NCBI GenBank assembly: GCA_963696525.1
Contig: CAVOKO010000008.1
Location: 620,001-684,000 of the forward strand
Direction of reading: 5' to 3'
DNA: 64,000 nucleotides
Source of the DNA: CAWBRT01 sp963696525
Lineage (GTDB): Bacteria; Acidobacteriota; Terriglobia; Terriglobales; Acidobacteriaceae
Both the position numbers and the translations under genes were made by a program. The notes below the pieces were generated by a model, which was not told the DNA's origin, made no database searches, and saw only the letters and a list, made by a program, of their open reading frames with translations. This document shows, piece by piece, positions 8,680 to 17,949 of this stretch. Position 1 is the stretch's first letter; every line of letters starts with the position of its first letter.

Positions 8680-10515
8680 ATGGCGGCGATGTCCAGGGCC
8701 CAAACCATGTTGCCAACCACGTTCCCAACACCCCTCACTCTTGCCGACATATTCTTCACCATCGTGGACCGCAACCATCCCCGCGCAATCCTCTATGAAC
8801 AGCGTGGAATTTGGATGCCGATCTCTTCCCGGGAGCTATACCGGCGCGTGGCAGCCGTGGCTGCCTGGCTTCGAGCCCGCGGGGTAGGACCGGGCGATCG
8901 GGTGGCCATCCTCGCCGAGAACCGCCCGGAATGGGCGATAGCGGATTTTGCAGCCTTGATGTCGGGAGCGGTCGTGGTGCCGATCTACCCGACCCAGACC
9001 GCCGATCAATGCGCCCACATTCTGCGGGATTCGGAGACCCGTGCGCTTTTCGTCTCTTCCGTAGCGCAATTGCACAAGCTTCTCCCGCTGCTCCCCAAGA
9101 CGCGCGTCGAGCACCTCATGCTAATGGATGAGCCCGGCGGCGTTTTGCCCGTGGATGCCAGCCGGATGCAGGTAATCATGAAGCGGGGCCCGGAGCAACG
9201 CGATGCGGAATTCGACCGCCGCGGACGGCAAATCGCTCCCGCGCAATTGGCCACTCTCATTTACACTTCGGGAACGACGGGAACGCCCAAGGGCGTCATG
9301 CTCTCGCATCGCAACCTGGCTTCGAATATCGCTGTTTCTCTCGAGCACTTCGAGATGAGCAGCCAGCAGTCGGCGCTCTCGTTCCTGCCGCTGTCGCATA
9401 TCACCGCCCGCCATTGCGACATGGCTTTGATGTATCGCGGCGTGAGTATCGCATATTGTTCCCGCTTCGAAGATCTGCCGCGGGCCCTGCAGCAAGTTCG
9501 TCCGACGGTTTTGATCGCGGTGCCGCGCGTCCTGGAAAAAATCTACGGTCAGGTGCAGCTCCGTGTGGGGAGCGGTCTGCGACAGAAGCTCTATGATTGG
9601 GCGATGACCGTCGCCAGACGCCGCCTTTCCGAAACTGTCACCGGACGCACTCCGCGCTCCCTCGCCTGGCAGATTGCCGACAAGCTGGTCTTTTCCAAGG
9701 TTCGAAACGCCATGGGAGGACGCGTGCAAACCATTATCTCCGGCGGCGCCCCGCTCGGGATCGAGCTTGCGGAGTGGTTTGCCAGCATCGGGCTGCGCGT
9801 CATGGAGGGCTACGGACTCACCGAAACTTCGCCGGTCATCGCGGTCAATACTCCGCGGTCGTTCCGGCCCGGAACGGTCGGCAAACCGCTCACCGGCGTG
9901 GAAGTAAGAGTCGCCGACGACGGCGAGATCCTGGTGCGCGCTTCCTCGGTGTTTCAGGGTTACTGGCGCATGCCTGAGGAGACCCAAAACGCATTCGCCG
10001 GAGAATGGTTCAAGACCGGTGACGTCGGTTCGCTGGACGCAGATGGCTTCCTGTCGATCACCGATCGCAAGAAGGACCTGATCAAAACCTCGGGCGGTAA
10101 GTTCATCGCGCCGCAGCCTATCGAGAAGCGCCTGAAAAGCAACCCGCTGGTGAGCGAAGCCGCTCTGATTGGCGACCGCCGGCGCTTTCCAGCAGCACTC
10201 ATCGCACCGGCCTTCCCTGCCCTGGAAGACTGGGCAAAGCAGCATGGCGTCACCTTCAACTCGCATGAAGAGTTGGTGGCGGACGCAAAAGTCCACGCTC
10301 TCTACCAGGAAATAATCGATCGCTTGAACCTGGGCTTGGCACGTTTTGAACAGATTAAGAAGCTCCTGTTGCTTCCCGAGCAGCCCACCATCGCCGACGG
10401 CACCCTGACTCCCACGCTCAAGCTGCGCCGGCGCGAGCTGGAAGCCCGCTACCGCGGACAGATCGAACTGCTCTACGCCGAACCGGCGGTGCTTCAGACC
10501 CGCGAGGCGGCCTAG
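8680..10515 (+). CDS. Long-chain fatty acid--CoA ligase-like AMP-forming enzyme
   Basis: Member of the acyl-adenylate-forming superfamily, 611 residues. The ATP/phosphate loop YTSGTTGTPKGVM lies at about 195-207. GYGLTETSP is the A5 motif, FKTGDVGSLDADG is the A7/A8 hinge with the ribose-binding Asp, and TSGGKFIAP carries the C-terminal catalytic region. FLPLSHITAR and the overall order match FadD/FAA-type long-chain acyl-CoA synthetases. It would activate fatty acids to acyl-CoA at the membrane. It is divergent from the peroxiredoxin gene and convergent with the flavin reductase. In-frame starts at 8689 and 8707 are possible. Confidence 0.87.
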   Translation: MAAMSRAQTMLPTTFPTPLTLADIFFTIVDRNHPRAILYEQRGIWMPISSRELYRRVAAVAAWLRARGVGPGDRVAILAENRPEWAIADFAALMSGAVVVPIYPTQTADQCAHILRDSETRALFVSSVAQLHKLLPLLPKTRVEHLMLMDEPGGVLPVDASRMQVIMKRGPEQRDAEFDRRGRQIAPAQLATLIYTSGTTGTPKGVMLSHRNLASNIAVSLEHFEMSSQQSALSFLPLSHITARHCDMALMYRGVSIAYCSRFEDLPRALQQVRPTVLIAVPRVLEKIYGQVQLRVGSGLRQKLYDWAMTVARRRLSETVTGRTPRSLAWQIADKLVFSKVRNAMGGRVQTIISGGAPLGIELAEWFASIGLRVMEGYGLTETSPVIAVNTPRSFRPGTVGKPLTGVEVRVADDGEILVRASSVFQGYWRMPEETQNAFAGEWFKTGDVGSLDADGFLSITDRKKDLIKTSGGKFIAPQPIEKRLKSNPLVSEAALIGDRRRFPAALIAPAFPALEDWAKQHGVTFNSHEELVADAKVHALYQEIIDRLNLGLARFEQIKKLLLLPEQPTIADGTLTPTLKLRRRELEARYRGQIELLYAEPAVLQTREAA

Positions 10516-10533
10516 CAAGCGCCGCCTTGGCAT

Positions 10534-11186
10534 CTACTTTACGGCAGCAGTCTGGAGTCCTGAGAGGTCTTGCGGTTCCGGCCTGAGGAGTTCGAAGATC
10601 CGGTCAACGCAGGCATAGTCCTGATAGCCGAGGCGAGCCAGAGGACGGATCTTAACGATGTCGACCTTGCCGTTGGCGTCGATCACCTCATCCTGGATGT
10701 GAATCAGAACAACTCTGCCGATAATCATGTCAACCGACTGCTCGGGGGTGTATCCCGGCAAACGGATCGTCTGGTAATAGCGGCATTCCATCTGCACGGG
10801 GATTCCGCCACGCGGCAGGGTTTGACGCGGACGGAAGGCGCCTTGGTCAACCCGGCAGCGACAAATTCGTCTACTTCCGGCGGCAGCTCGGCGGCACTCT
10901 CATTCATCGCCAGGCGCAAATCATAAGTCGCCATGTTGTAGACGAATTCGCCGGTCTCCTCGATGTTAGTCACGGTGTCTTTCCGTCTTCCCGTGCGGTG
11001 CCGACCGCAGCCTACCATCACAAAGGGGCAGGCAGAGTTCACCATCTGGAATTGACTGTAAGGCGCCAGGTTGTGGATGCCTTCGGCGCTCACCGTGGAG
11101 ATCCATCCAATCGGTCGCGGCACGATCAGAGACTTGAACGGGTTGTGAGGCATGCCGTGATCATTTTTTTCCGGGTCGTAAAACAT
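10534..11186 (-). pseudogene. Flavin reductase-like FMN-binding protein, one frameshift
   Basis: The protein begins MFYDPEKNDHG at 11186 (GGAGGG and AGGA upstream) and contains the flavin-reductase core SLIVPRPIGWISTV and NLAPYSQF. Near 10800 the frame changes from RVAESP to QMECRYYQT, which continues to 10534 (GRVVLIHIQDEVI). The C-run at the break has four Cs, and one extra C would restore a single 217-residue protein. A homopolymer sequencing error is therefore as likely as a real lesion. It would bind FMN and reduce it with NAD(P)H, or act as a flavoredoxin-like electron carrier. Confidence 0.7.
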
Positions 11187-11375
11187 TCCTGTTTCCCTCC
11201 GCTCAGTGACGGTCCGTGGTTGGGTTTTGAACAGTCTATTACAGAGCAGTTCCCCATCCAATCGATTGTTATGGTGTGGTGGTCGCTGGGCCGAAGTTGA
11301 GCAAAGCCTTACCTGCGTGTATAGTTTTGCCTTCCATTTGAATACACCCTGCTGGAAGTTAACCGGAGGAAGCCG

Positions 11376-12428
11376 ATGCATTCCAAAACAAAATCCGTAC
11401 TGTTGCTCGCGATTTTTCTAATCTCGACCGTGGCAGTTGCGGCGACGCAACCGGTGGTGGTGCTGATTGCGACGGGCGGCACAATCGCCATGAAAATCGA
11501 TCCGATCAAGAAGGCGCCGGTGCCGGCGATTTCGGGCGAGGATCTGCTGGCTACGGTCCCCGAGGTGGCGAAGTATGCCACGATGGAGGTCAACAACATT
11601 TCCAACGTGCCCTCGGGATATATGGACCCGGCTCGCTGGGTCGCTTTGAGCAAGGAAGTCAATCGCACCCTCGCCAGGCCCGAAGTGGCCGGGGTCATCA
11701 TCTCGCATGGCACCGACACGCTGGAGGAAACCGCCTGGTGGCTTGACCTTACCACCGACTCCGACAAACCGATTGTGCTGATCGGGGCGCAGCGCAATGC
11801 TTCCGAATCCGACTTCGACGGCCCTCGTAACCTGCTGAACGCGGTGCGCATCTGCATTGATCCGCAAGCCAAGGGCAAGGGTGCGATGCTGGTCATGAAT
11901 AACCAGATCAACGCGGCGCGCGACGTCACCAAGACGCACACCTCCAGCGTAGAGACCTTTAAGTCGGGCGATTGTGGCTTTCTCGGCGTGGTGGACTTCG
12001 ACCGGATCATTTTTTCGCGCTCGCCACTCCGCCGGCAGCACGTTCCAATCAAAACCGAGACCATGCCTTACGTCGAAATCATCAGCACTTACGGCGGCAC
12101 GGATGGGTACCTGCTGAAGGCAGCGGTCGATCACGGCGCCAAGGGAATCGTGGTTCAGGCGATGGGCTGGGGCAACGTGAATATCCCGACTTCGGCGGCG
12201 ATTAAAGAGGTGATCGGCAAAGGCATCCCGGTCGTCATAACCACGCGCGTGCCCAACGGACGCGTGTTGCCCAACTACGGCTACGAAGGCGGCGGCAAGG
12301 TGCTGGCCGATGCCGGCGCAGTAATGGGAGACGATCTCTCGCCGCAGAAGGCGCGTATCCTGCTCATACTGCTCCTGCAAAATGGTGTGCAGGGACAAAA
12401 AGACTTGCAGGCGGCATTCAGCCGTTAG
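11376..12428 (+). CDS. Periplasmic L-asparaginase (type II)
   Basis: Hydrolyses asparagine to aspartate and ammonia outside the cytoplasm. A signal peptide covers about 1-24 (MHSKTKSVLLLAIFLIST). The catalytic threonines are Thr36 in IATGGTIAM and Thr113-Asp114 in SHGTDTLEE. A conserved lysine occurs in the QINAARDVTKTHTSS region. Its 350 residues fit the EcAII family. GGAGG lies just upstream of the ATG. It is divergent from the flavin reductase gene, with promoters expected in the 190-base gap. Confidence 0.93.
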   Translation: MHSKTKSVLLLAIFLISTVAVAATQPVVVLIATGGTIAMKIDPIKKAPVPAISGEDLLATVPEVAKYATMEVNNISNVPSGYMDPARWVALSKEVNRTLARPEVAGVIISHGTDTLEETAWWLDLTTDSDKPIVLIGAQRNASESDFDGPRNLLNAVRICIDPQAKGKGAMLVMNNQINAARDVTKTHTSSVETFKSGDCGFLGVVDFDRIIFSRSPLRRQHVPIKTETMPYVEIISTYGGTDGYLLKAAVDHGAKGIVVQAMGWGNVNIPTSAAIKEVIGKGIPVVITTRVPNGRVLPNYGYEGGGKVLADAGAVMGDDLSPQKARILLILLLQNGVQGQKDLQAAFSR

Positions 12429-12480
12429 ACTAACGTGATTTCGCGGCAGGCGTTATAAGACAGCTACCCCACGTCAGCCC

Positions 12481-12520
12481 TCAATCACCCCAACGAGCCG
12501 AGCCTCGCCGGGGACCCCGA
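12481..12520 (+). repeat. Dispersed palindromic repeat copy
   Basis: CAATCACCCCAACGAG, a short loop and CTCGCCGGGGACCCC form a hairpin: CCCC plus ACGAG pair with CTCG plus GGGG. The reverse complement of this element, including the CAATCA flank, recurs at 57708-57744. It lies between two convergent genes, where a hairpin could also end transcription. Confidence 0.65.
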
Positions 12521-12569
12521 TGGGCGGGACGCGGGGCAGCCGGTGAACTTGTACCTCGGCGGCGGCCCC

Positions 12570-13988
12570 TCAGGCGTTCTGTCCGATGGCTTTTCTGAGC
12601 GGGATCAGCAGGGCAAAGATGGCGAGCCCCGCCGCCACGCCGAGCGCTGCCAGCAAGAAGAAGAACGATTCCCGCGACATTTTTTCGTAAAAAGTGCCGA
12701 GGTATCCGGAGAGGAAGTTGCCGAAGAAACTCGAAAGGAACCACATTCCCATGAGCATGCTCACCAGGCGCGCGGGGGCGACTTTGGTCACCAGCGAGAG
12801 GCCGATCGGAGAAAGATAAAGCTCTCCCAGGGTGTATATGAAGGTGCTGCCTATGAGCCAGAGGAAGCTGATCCTCTGGTTGGCGCCCAGTCCCGCCGTA
12901 ATGTAGATGAGAGGCAGGAAAGACAACCCCAGCAAACCGCAGCCCATGGCCATTTTGGTCACGCTCGCGGGCTCTTTGCCGCGAGCCGATTGCCAGCCCC
13001 AGAATAAGTTCAGCAGTGGCGTAAACAGGAAAATGAACATCGGATTGACCGACTGGAACCAGGTCGAGGGCATCTCCCAGCCGAAAATATGCCAATCGGT
13101 GTTTCTGTCGGCAAACAATTGAATGGTGTTGCCCTGCTGCTCGTAAACGCCCCAGAAGACGACGTTCAAGAGGCAGAGAACGACCAGCCCGACAATTGCC
13201 TTCCACTGGGCGGGCGTGAGCTTGGCGTGCTCGGTATGCGTCTGCCGGGCGCGCGCCAGTTGATCCGTCGCCAAGTATCTTTGCCCCCAGAGGTAGAGCG
13301 CCAATCCGGCGACCATGCCAAAGCCGGCAGCCGCAAAGCCATAATGCCAGCCGTAGAGCTGCCCCAGCGTTCCGCAAACCAGCGGCGAAAAAAACGCACC
13401 CAGGTTAATTCCCATGTAGAAGATGGTGAAGGCGCGGTCGCGGCGCGGATCGCCCGGCGGATAAAGGCTGCCGACCTGGGTGGAGATGTTGGGTTTGAAG
13501 CAGCCGTTTCCCAGGATGAGGAAACACAGCGCGACCAGAAACATCGACTCGATCGCCATCAGGAAGTGTCCGATAGCCATCAGCACTCCACCGACGACCA
13601 CGGTCTTGCGCTGCCCGAGCAGCCGGTCCGCCAGCATCCCTCCGAAGAACGGAGTGAGGTAGACGAATCCGGTATAGAGTCCGTAGATCTCGGAGGAGAG
13701 CGGCTGCACGGTCATTGGGCCGAAGACGGACTCGATGGCGTGCCGCAGCGGAGCGAATCCGAACACGTACGAGGTGCCGGTTTCGACGCGATGGATCAAG
13801 TAATCGGCCATGTACAGGACCAAAAGCGCCCGCATGCCGTAGTATGAGAAACGCTCCCACATTTCGGTAAAAAACAGCACAAATAGACCAACCGGATGAC
13901 CCAGGATCGTTTTTTGCGTGCGGACGGTATTGGAAGACGGCGAGCCGGCCGCATTGCTCTCAATGCCAGTTGCTGGGCTATCGCTCAC
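12570..13988 (-). CDS. POT/PTR family proton-dependent oligopeptide transporter
   Basis: Proton-coupled importer of di- and tripeptides in the inner membrane, 472 residues, with about 12-14 hydrophobic segments. The N-terminus GHPVGLFVLFFTEMWERFSY carries the POT signature including the E-x-x-E/R-F-S-Y-Y-G region, and the region from GNGCFKPNISTQVG matches the second signature. The 20-residue hydrophilic N-terminal tail is variable. With the nearby secreted peptidase and asparaginase it suggests peptide and amino acid scavenging. Nothing recognisable lies in the 273 bases upstream. Confidence 0.92.
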   Translation of the reverse strand: MSDSPATGIESNAAGSPSSNTVRTQKTILGHPVGLFVLFFTEMWERFSYYGMRALLVLYMADYLIHRVETGTSYVFGFAPLRHAIESVFGPMTVQPLSSEIYGLYTGFVYLTPFFGGMLADRLLGQRKTVVVGGVLMAIGHFLMAIESMFLVALCFLILGNGCFKPNISTQVGSLYPPGDPRRDRAFTIFYMGINLGAFFSPLVCGTLGQLYGWHYGFAAAGFGMVAGLALYLWGQRYLATDQLARARQTHTEHAKLTPAQWKAIVGLVVLCLLNVVFWGVYEQQGNTIQLFADRNTDWHIFGWEMPSTWFQSVNPMFIFLFTPLLNLFWGWQSARGKEPASVTKMAMGCGLLGLSFLPLIYITAGLGANQRISFLWLIGSTFIYTLGELYLSPIGLSLVTKVAPARLVSMLMGMWFLSSFFGNFLSGYLGTFYEKMSRESFFFLLAALGVAAGLAIFALLIPLRKAIGQNA

Positions 13989-14261
13989 GGGCTTTCTCCT
14001 CAGCTTAATCCTATCTCCTACCGGACTTTCGCGACTAGCAGGGGCAAAGCAAGATCCGCGCGCTTTGCGCTAGACTCTTCCGGTATGGTCCATAAATCGT
14101 TTCAGGACGTAGGTTATTACGTCTCAGCGCTGGATACACGAACTGCTACCGTGTGGCCCATAGCGATTCTTCCTGCAACTTTTATGTGAGCGCCGAATTC
14201 ATTGACGGGGCTCTAGCAGGCTAACTCAACGAACCGATGCGACCGCAGTTTGAGGCATGAA

Positions 14262-15044
14262 ATGGACTACCAGACACTTACCCTCACCGAACAGGGTGGG
14301 ATTGCCCTCTTGACTTTCAATCGCCCCGCCAAACGCAATGCGATCAGCTACGAGCTGATCGATGAGATGCTCGCGGTGCTCAAGCAATTGCAGAGCGGGG
14401 CCACCAAGGTTTTGCTGATTACAGGCGCGGGGAACTCCTTCTGCTCAGGCATGGATCTGGAAAACCTGAAAGCGATTACCAGCCGCACGGCGGCCGAAAA
14501 CCGGAAGGATTCGGAAACCATGGCCCGCCTCTTCCGCTCGATTTATGAGTTCCCGAGGCCGACCATCGCGGCCGTGAACGGTCCGGCGGTGGCGGGCGGG
14601 TGCGGCATTGCGACGTTGTGCGACTTTACCATCGCATCGACCGCGGCGAAGTTCGGATACACGGAGGTGCGGATCGGGTTCCTGCCGGCGATCGTCTCGT
14701 CATGGCTGGTTCGCCAGATTGGCGAGAAAGCGGCGCGAGACCTGCTGCTTACCGGGCGCATTGTCTCCGCCGATGAAGCCTTGCGGATCGGGTTGATCAC
14801 CGAAACCGTTGCCCCCGCCCGGCTGCTGGAGCGGGCGCACGAACTTGCGTTCGAATTATTGAAGAACAGTCCGGCTTCGCTTGCGGCCACAAAAAAATTG
14901 CTGAACAGCTACTCCGGGCGCGATCTCAAATGGCAGCTCGAAGCCGCCATAGAAGCCAATGCGGCGATCCGGGCGACCAAGGATTTCCACGAGGGGATCA
15001 GCTCGTTTCTCGAAAAGCGCGAACCCAAGTGGACCGGGGACTAG
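14262..15044 (+). CDS. Enoyl-CoA hydratase/isomerase family protein
   Basis: Crotonase-fold enzyme, 260 residues, acting on an acyl-CoA. The oxyanion-hole segments FNRPAKRNAIS and GAGNSFCSGMDLENL are clear, and GPAVAGGCGIATLCDF is the second conserved block. A Glu in the TEVRIGFLP region is in a position typical of hydratases. The ATG at 14262 is preferred over the TTG at 14250 because GAGG precedes it. It could be a hydratase, isomerase or hydrolase; sequence alone does not separate them. Confidence 0.88.
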   Translation: MDYQTLTLTEQGGIALLTFNRPAKRNAISYELIDEMLAVLKQLQSGATKVLLITGAGNSFCSGMDLENLKAITSRTAAENRKDSETMARLFRSIYEFPRPTIAAVNGPAVAGGCGIATLCDFTIASTAAKFGYTEVRIGFLPAIVSSWLVRQIGEKAARDLLLTGRIVSADEALRIGLITETVAPARLLERAHELAFELLKNSPASLAATKKLLNSYSGRDLKWQLEAAIEANAAIRATKDFHEGISSFLEKREPKWTGD

Positions 15045-15260
15045 TCGCACTGGTAAGGTGATACGACGGCGTGTGATGTGCATCACGGCTCGATCGGGAG
15101 TACATCGTTATAGTCGCGGCCATCGTGCCGAACCAACGCATGCACTCCGTCGCCGATTGCGGTCGGCAAGGATGGGCTTGGACGGTCTCATTCCATGGAG
15201 TTCCGCCGTGCTTGAGGTGGGCTGCAATACAGTTTTCCAGACACATTTGAGATTTGCGCT

Positions 15261-15389
15261 CTAGGAGGCTGCTGAAAAACGCGCCGAAGCAACGAGCGAG
15301 GCGCTACCATAATGTGTAATCCAGAAGTGAAGCGTACTAGATATTGCAGGCTGGTCCTTCCCGAAAGTTGTTTTTTAGCAGCCCGCTAG
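15261..15389 (+). mobile_element. MITE-like element with 20-bp terminal inverted repeats
   Basis: The left end 15261-15280 (CTAGGAGGCTGCTGAAAAAC) and right end 15370-15389 are inverted repeats matching at 17 of 20 positions, both ending in CTAG. The 129-bp element has no ORF, so it would be moved by a transposase encoded elsewhere. Its right end runs into the AGGAGG ribosome binding site of the DASS gene. It fills much of the 355-base gap 15045-15399; I see nothing else there. Confidence 0.6.
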
Positions 15390-15399
15390 GAGGTTGTTT

Positions 15400-16872
15400 A
15401 TGGCATCGTCAACCGCAGCTGCTGGAACCCTCGGCAAAGCGCCGCCAGCCGAGACCCGAAACCGGCTGATCAGATGGCTCGTTCCCATCGGGCTCGGGGC
15501 CATCATTCTGCTGGTGCCCAGGCCAACCGGTCTGACGCCTGCGGCATGGCATTACTTTGCCCTGTTTGCCACGGTAATAGCCGCCTTGATCACCGAACCC
15601 ATTCCGGGGCCGGCCATGGGGTTCATGGGCGTTAGCGCTGCCGCCGTCCTGGTGCTGGTGGGCAAAACGCCGGCCGACTCGATGCGCTGGGCGCTCTCGG
15701 GTTTTTCCAACGACACGGTCTGGCTGATCTTTGCGGCCACCATGTTTGCGGCTGGCTATGAGGCAACCGGACTTGGCCGCCGGATTGCGCTGCTGCTAGT
15801 GAAGGCTCTTGGCCGAAAGACACTCGGCCTGGGCTACGCGATTGCCATTGCCGACCTGGTGCTAGCGCCCTTTATGCCCTCGAATACGGCGCGCAGCGGC
15901 GGCACGATTTACCCGGTCGTCAAGAACATCCCCGGGCTCTACGATTCGTCTCCCACGAAGAATCCGCGCAAGATCGGCGCCTATTTATGTTGGACCGCAT
16001 TCATGACGACCTGCGTCACCAGCGCGATGTTTCTCACCGGAATGGCGCCTAACCTGTTGGCCTGCGAGCTGGCCAGGCGAATTGCCCATGTCGACGTCAC
16101 ATGGACGAGCTGGATGATGGGTTTTTTGCCCGCGGGCCTGCTGATGTTTCTGACGACACCGCTGGTGGTCTACCTCATCTATCCGCCTGAGATCAAGGAA
16201 GGCGAAGAGGTGGCCAGGTGGGCGGGCTGCGAACTTACCGCGATGGGGCCCATTTCGCGACGGGAAATCACGATGGCTCTGCTAGCCGTGCTGGCGCTGC
16301 TCGCCTGGATCTTTGGCGCCCAATGGATCGCGGCGGTAACCGTGGCGCTGGCGGTGATTTCGCTCATGATTCTTACCAAGGTGGTCAACTGGAACGACAT
16401 CATGCAAAACAAGCAGGGCTGGAACATCCTGATCTGGTTTGCCACCCTGGTTACCATGGCGGAAGGACTGAGTCAGGTAGGATTCCTGACCTGGTTCGCC
16501 AAGGGCAGTGCGGCTGCCCTGGCGGGTGTACCGATGGTGCCGATGATGATCGCCCTGATCGCGCTGTTCTTTTTTGTCCACTATCTTTTCGCCAGCACCT
16601 CGGCTCACACCGCGGCAGTTTTACCGGTCTTTTTGGCGGCGATCGTTACCGTCAGCGGCCTGCCGGTAAAGCCGGTGGCGCTCATCCTGATCTACTCGAT
16701 TGCTTTGCAGGGCGTGCTGACCCCGTACGCGACCGGGCCGGCGCCCATCTGGTACAGCACCGGCTATATCAGCACCAAGGATTTCTGGCGGCTTGGGTTC
16801 ATTTTCGGGGTCTTCTACCTGGGCATACTTCTTTTGGTCGGTCTGCCTTATACCCTCCACTTCATGCGATAG
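15400..16872 (+). CDS. DASS family sodium/dicarboxylate (anion) symporter
   Basis: Inner-membrane secondary transporter of the divalent anion:Na+ symporter family, 490 residues with about 12-14 hydrophobic segments. FMPSNTARSGGTIYPVVKNI contains the SNT/T substrate- and sodium-binding hairpin, and the second repeat ends near FASTSAHTAAVLP. Likely substrates are citrate, succinate, malate or tartrate. The start at 15400 follows AGGAGG by 6 bases. It probably feeds the CitE/CoA-ligase genes that follow on the same strand. Confidence 0.9.
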   Translation: MASSTAAAGTLGKAPPAETRNRLIRWLVPIGLGAIILLVPRPTGLTPAAWHYFALFATVIAALITEPIPGPAMGFMGVSAAAVLVLVGKTPADSMRWALSGFSNDTVWLIFAATMFAAGYEATGLGRRIALLLVKALGRKTLGLGYAIAIADLVLAPFMPSNTARSGGTIYPVVKNIPGLYDSSPTKNPRKIGAYLCWTAFMTTCVTSAMFLTGMAPNLLACELARRIAHVDVTWTSWMMGFLPAGLLMFLTTPLVVYLIYPPEIKEGEEVARWAGCELTAMGPISRREITMALLAVLALLAWIFGAQWIAAVTVALAVISLMILTKVVNWNDIMQNKQGWNILIWFATLVTMAEGLSQVGFLTWFAKGSAAALAGVPMVPMMIALIALFFFVHYLFASTSAHTAAVLPVFLAAIVTVSGLPVKPVALILIYSIALQGVLTPYATGPAPIWYSTGYISTKDFWRLGFIFGVFYLGILLLVGLPYTLHFMR

Positions 16873-17086
16873 CATGGCACGGGTGGGAACATGGTCGATG
16901 GCCCGCCGGGAGATCACAGCTACACCCCGGCAACCACAAAAAAGCTACCGTTGCCGGGAGCCCCGAGCTGGTACGCGGAAGACTGGCTTTCTACACGTAC
17001 AGCAACTACGGCGCACGTTGAGGACGAAACCGCGTTGACGCCGATCCAGACACCCTTGATCTTGATAAAGATAAAGGGGAGCAGAG

Positions 17087-17947
17087 GTGATTATGCGAAC
17101 CATGCTTTTCGTGCCGGGCGACAAGGAGAAGCTACTGCTGAAATCGCTCGGGCTTGGAACGGATGCTGTCATCTGGGACATCGAGGACGCGGTTGCATTG
17201 CCGGAAAAGGCGTTGGCGAGAACTAACATTGGCCATGCGCTTGAAGCCGCGCCGGCAAAGCATGTGCCGGTCTATGTGCGAATCAATGCCTTGAGCAGCA
17301 ACATGCTCGACGCCGATCTCAACCAGATTGTGCGGCCGGGCCTCAGCGGCGTAATCCTGTCGAAGGCTGAGTCGCCGGAGCAGGTGAGAGAGCTGGACTC
17401 GATATTGAGCCTCCTGGAGCGGGCCAAAGGGCTCCCGGAGAGGGCGATCAAGGTCAACTGCCTGATCGAGACCTGCCTCGGCGTGCTGCAAGCCTACGCA
17501 CTCGCGACGGCATCTCCCAGAGTTGGCGGCGTGTCATTCGGTGCCGAGGATTTCACCCTCGATCTGGGCACGGCACGCACCCGCGAGGGACACGATTTGG
17601 CCTATGCCCGTGCGTCGGTAGCCGTGGCGGCGGGAGCCGCCAAGGTTCTGGCCATCGACACGGTTTACCCTGACTTGAAAGACGAGAGCGGCTTGGTAAA
17701 CGAGTGCCGGATGGCACGTCAGTTGGGGTTCAAAGGCAAGTTCGCGATTCATCCGAAACAGTTGGCGATCATCAACCGCGAGTTTTCGCCTTCCGACAGC
17801 GAAGTAGCCTACGCCGAAAAGGTGGTTATGGCTTTTCGCCAGGCGCAAGGGGAGAACCGAGGGGTTATCACCGTCGACGGCAAAATGATCGACGGCCCCA
17901 TTGTAGAAAGAGCTAAATTGATCCTGCGGATTAAAGGGGAAAACTGA
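17087..17947 (+). CDS. CitE/HpcH-type CoA-ester lyase (citrate lyase beta-like, malyl-CoA lyase-like)
   Basis: TIM-barrel lyase that cleaves or forms 3-hydroxyacyl-CoA thioesters such as malyl-, citramalyl- or citryl-CoA. It has 286 residues. MLFVPGDKEKLL opens the barrel; IWDIEDAVAL and GAEDFTLDLG provide the Mg2+-binding acids; the KGKFAIHPKQ segment is conserved. No citrate lyase alpha or gamma subunit is adjacent. The following ligase-like genes suggest CoA activation first, as in malate thiokinase plus malyl-CoA lyase. The start is GTG 17087 or ATG 17093. Confidence 0.85.
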   Translation: MIMRTMLFVPGDKEKLLLKSLGLGTDAVIWDIEDAVALPEKALARTNIGHALEAAPAKHVPVYVRINALSSNMLDADLNQIVRPGLSGVILSKAESPEQVRELDSILSLLERAKGLPERAIKVNCLIETCLGVLQAYALATASPRVGGVSFGAEDFTLDLGTARTREGHDLAYARASVAVAAGAAKVLAIDTVYPDLKDESGLVNECRMARQLGFKGKFAIHPKQLAIINREFSPSDSEVAYAEKVVMAFRQAQGENRGVITVDGKMIDGPIVERAKLILRIKGEN

Positions 17948-17949
17948 GA

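Noticed and set aside
12481..13377. 298-codon minus-strand ORF overlapping the POT transporter
   Set aside because: It is a frame shadow of the clearly real 472-residue transporter.
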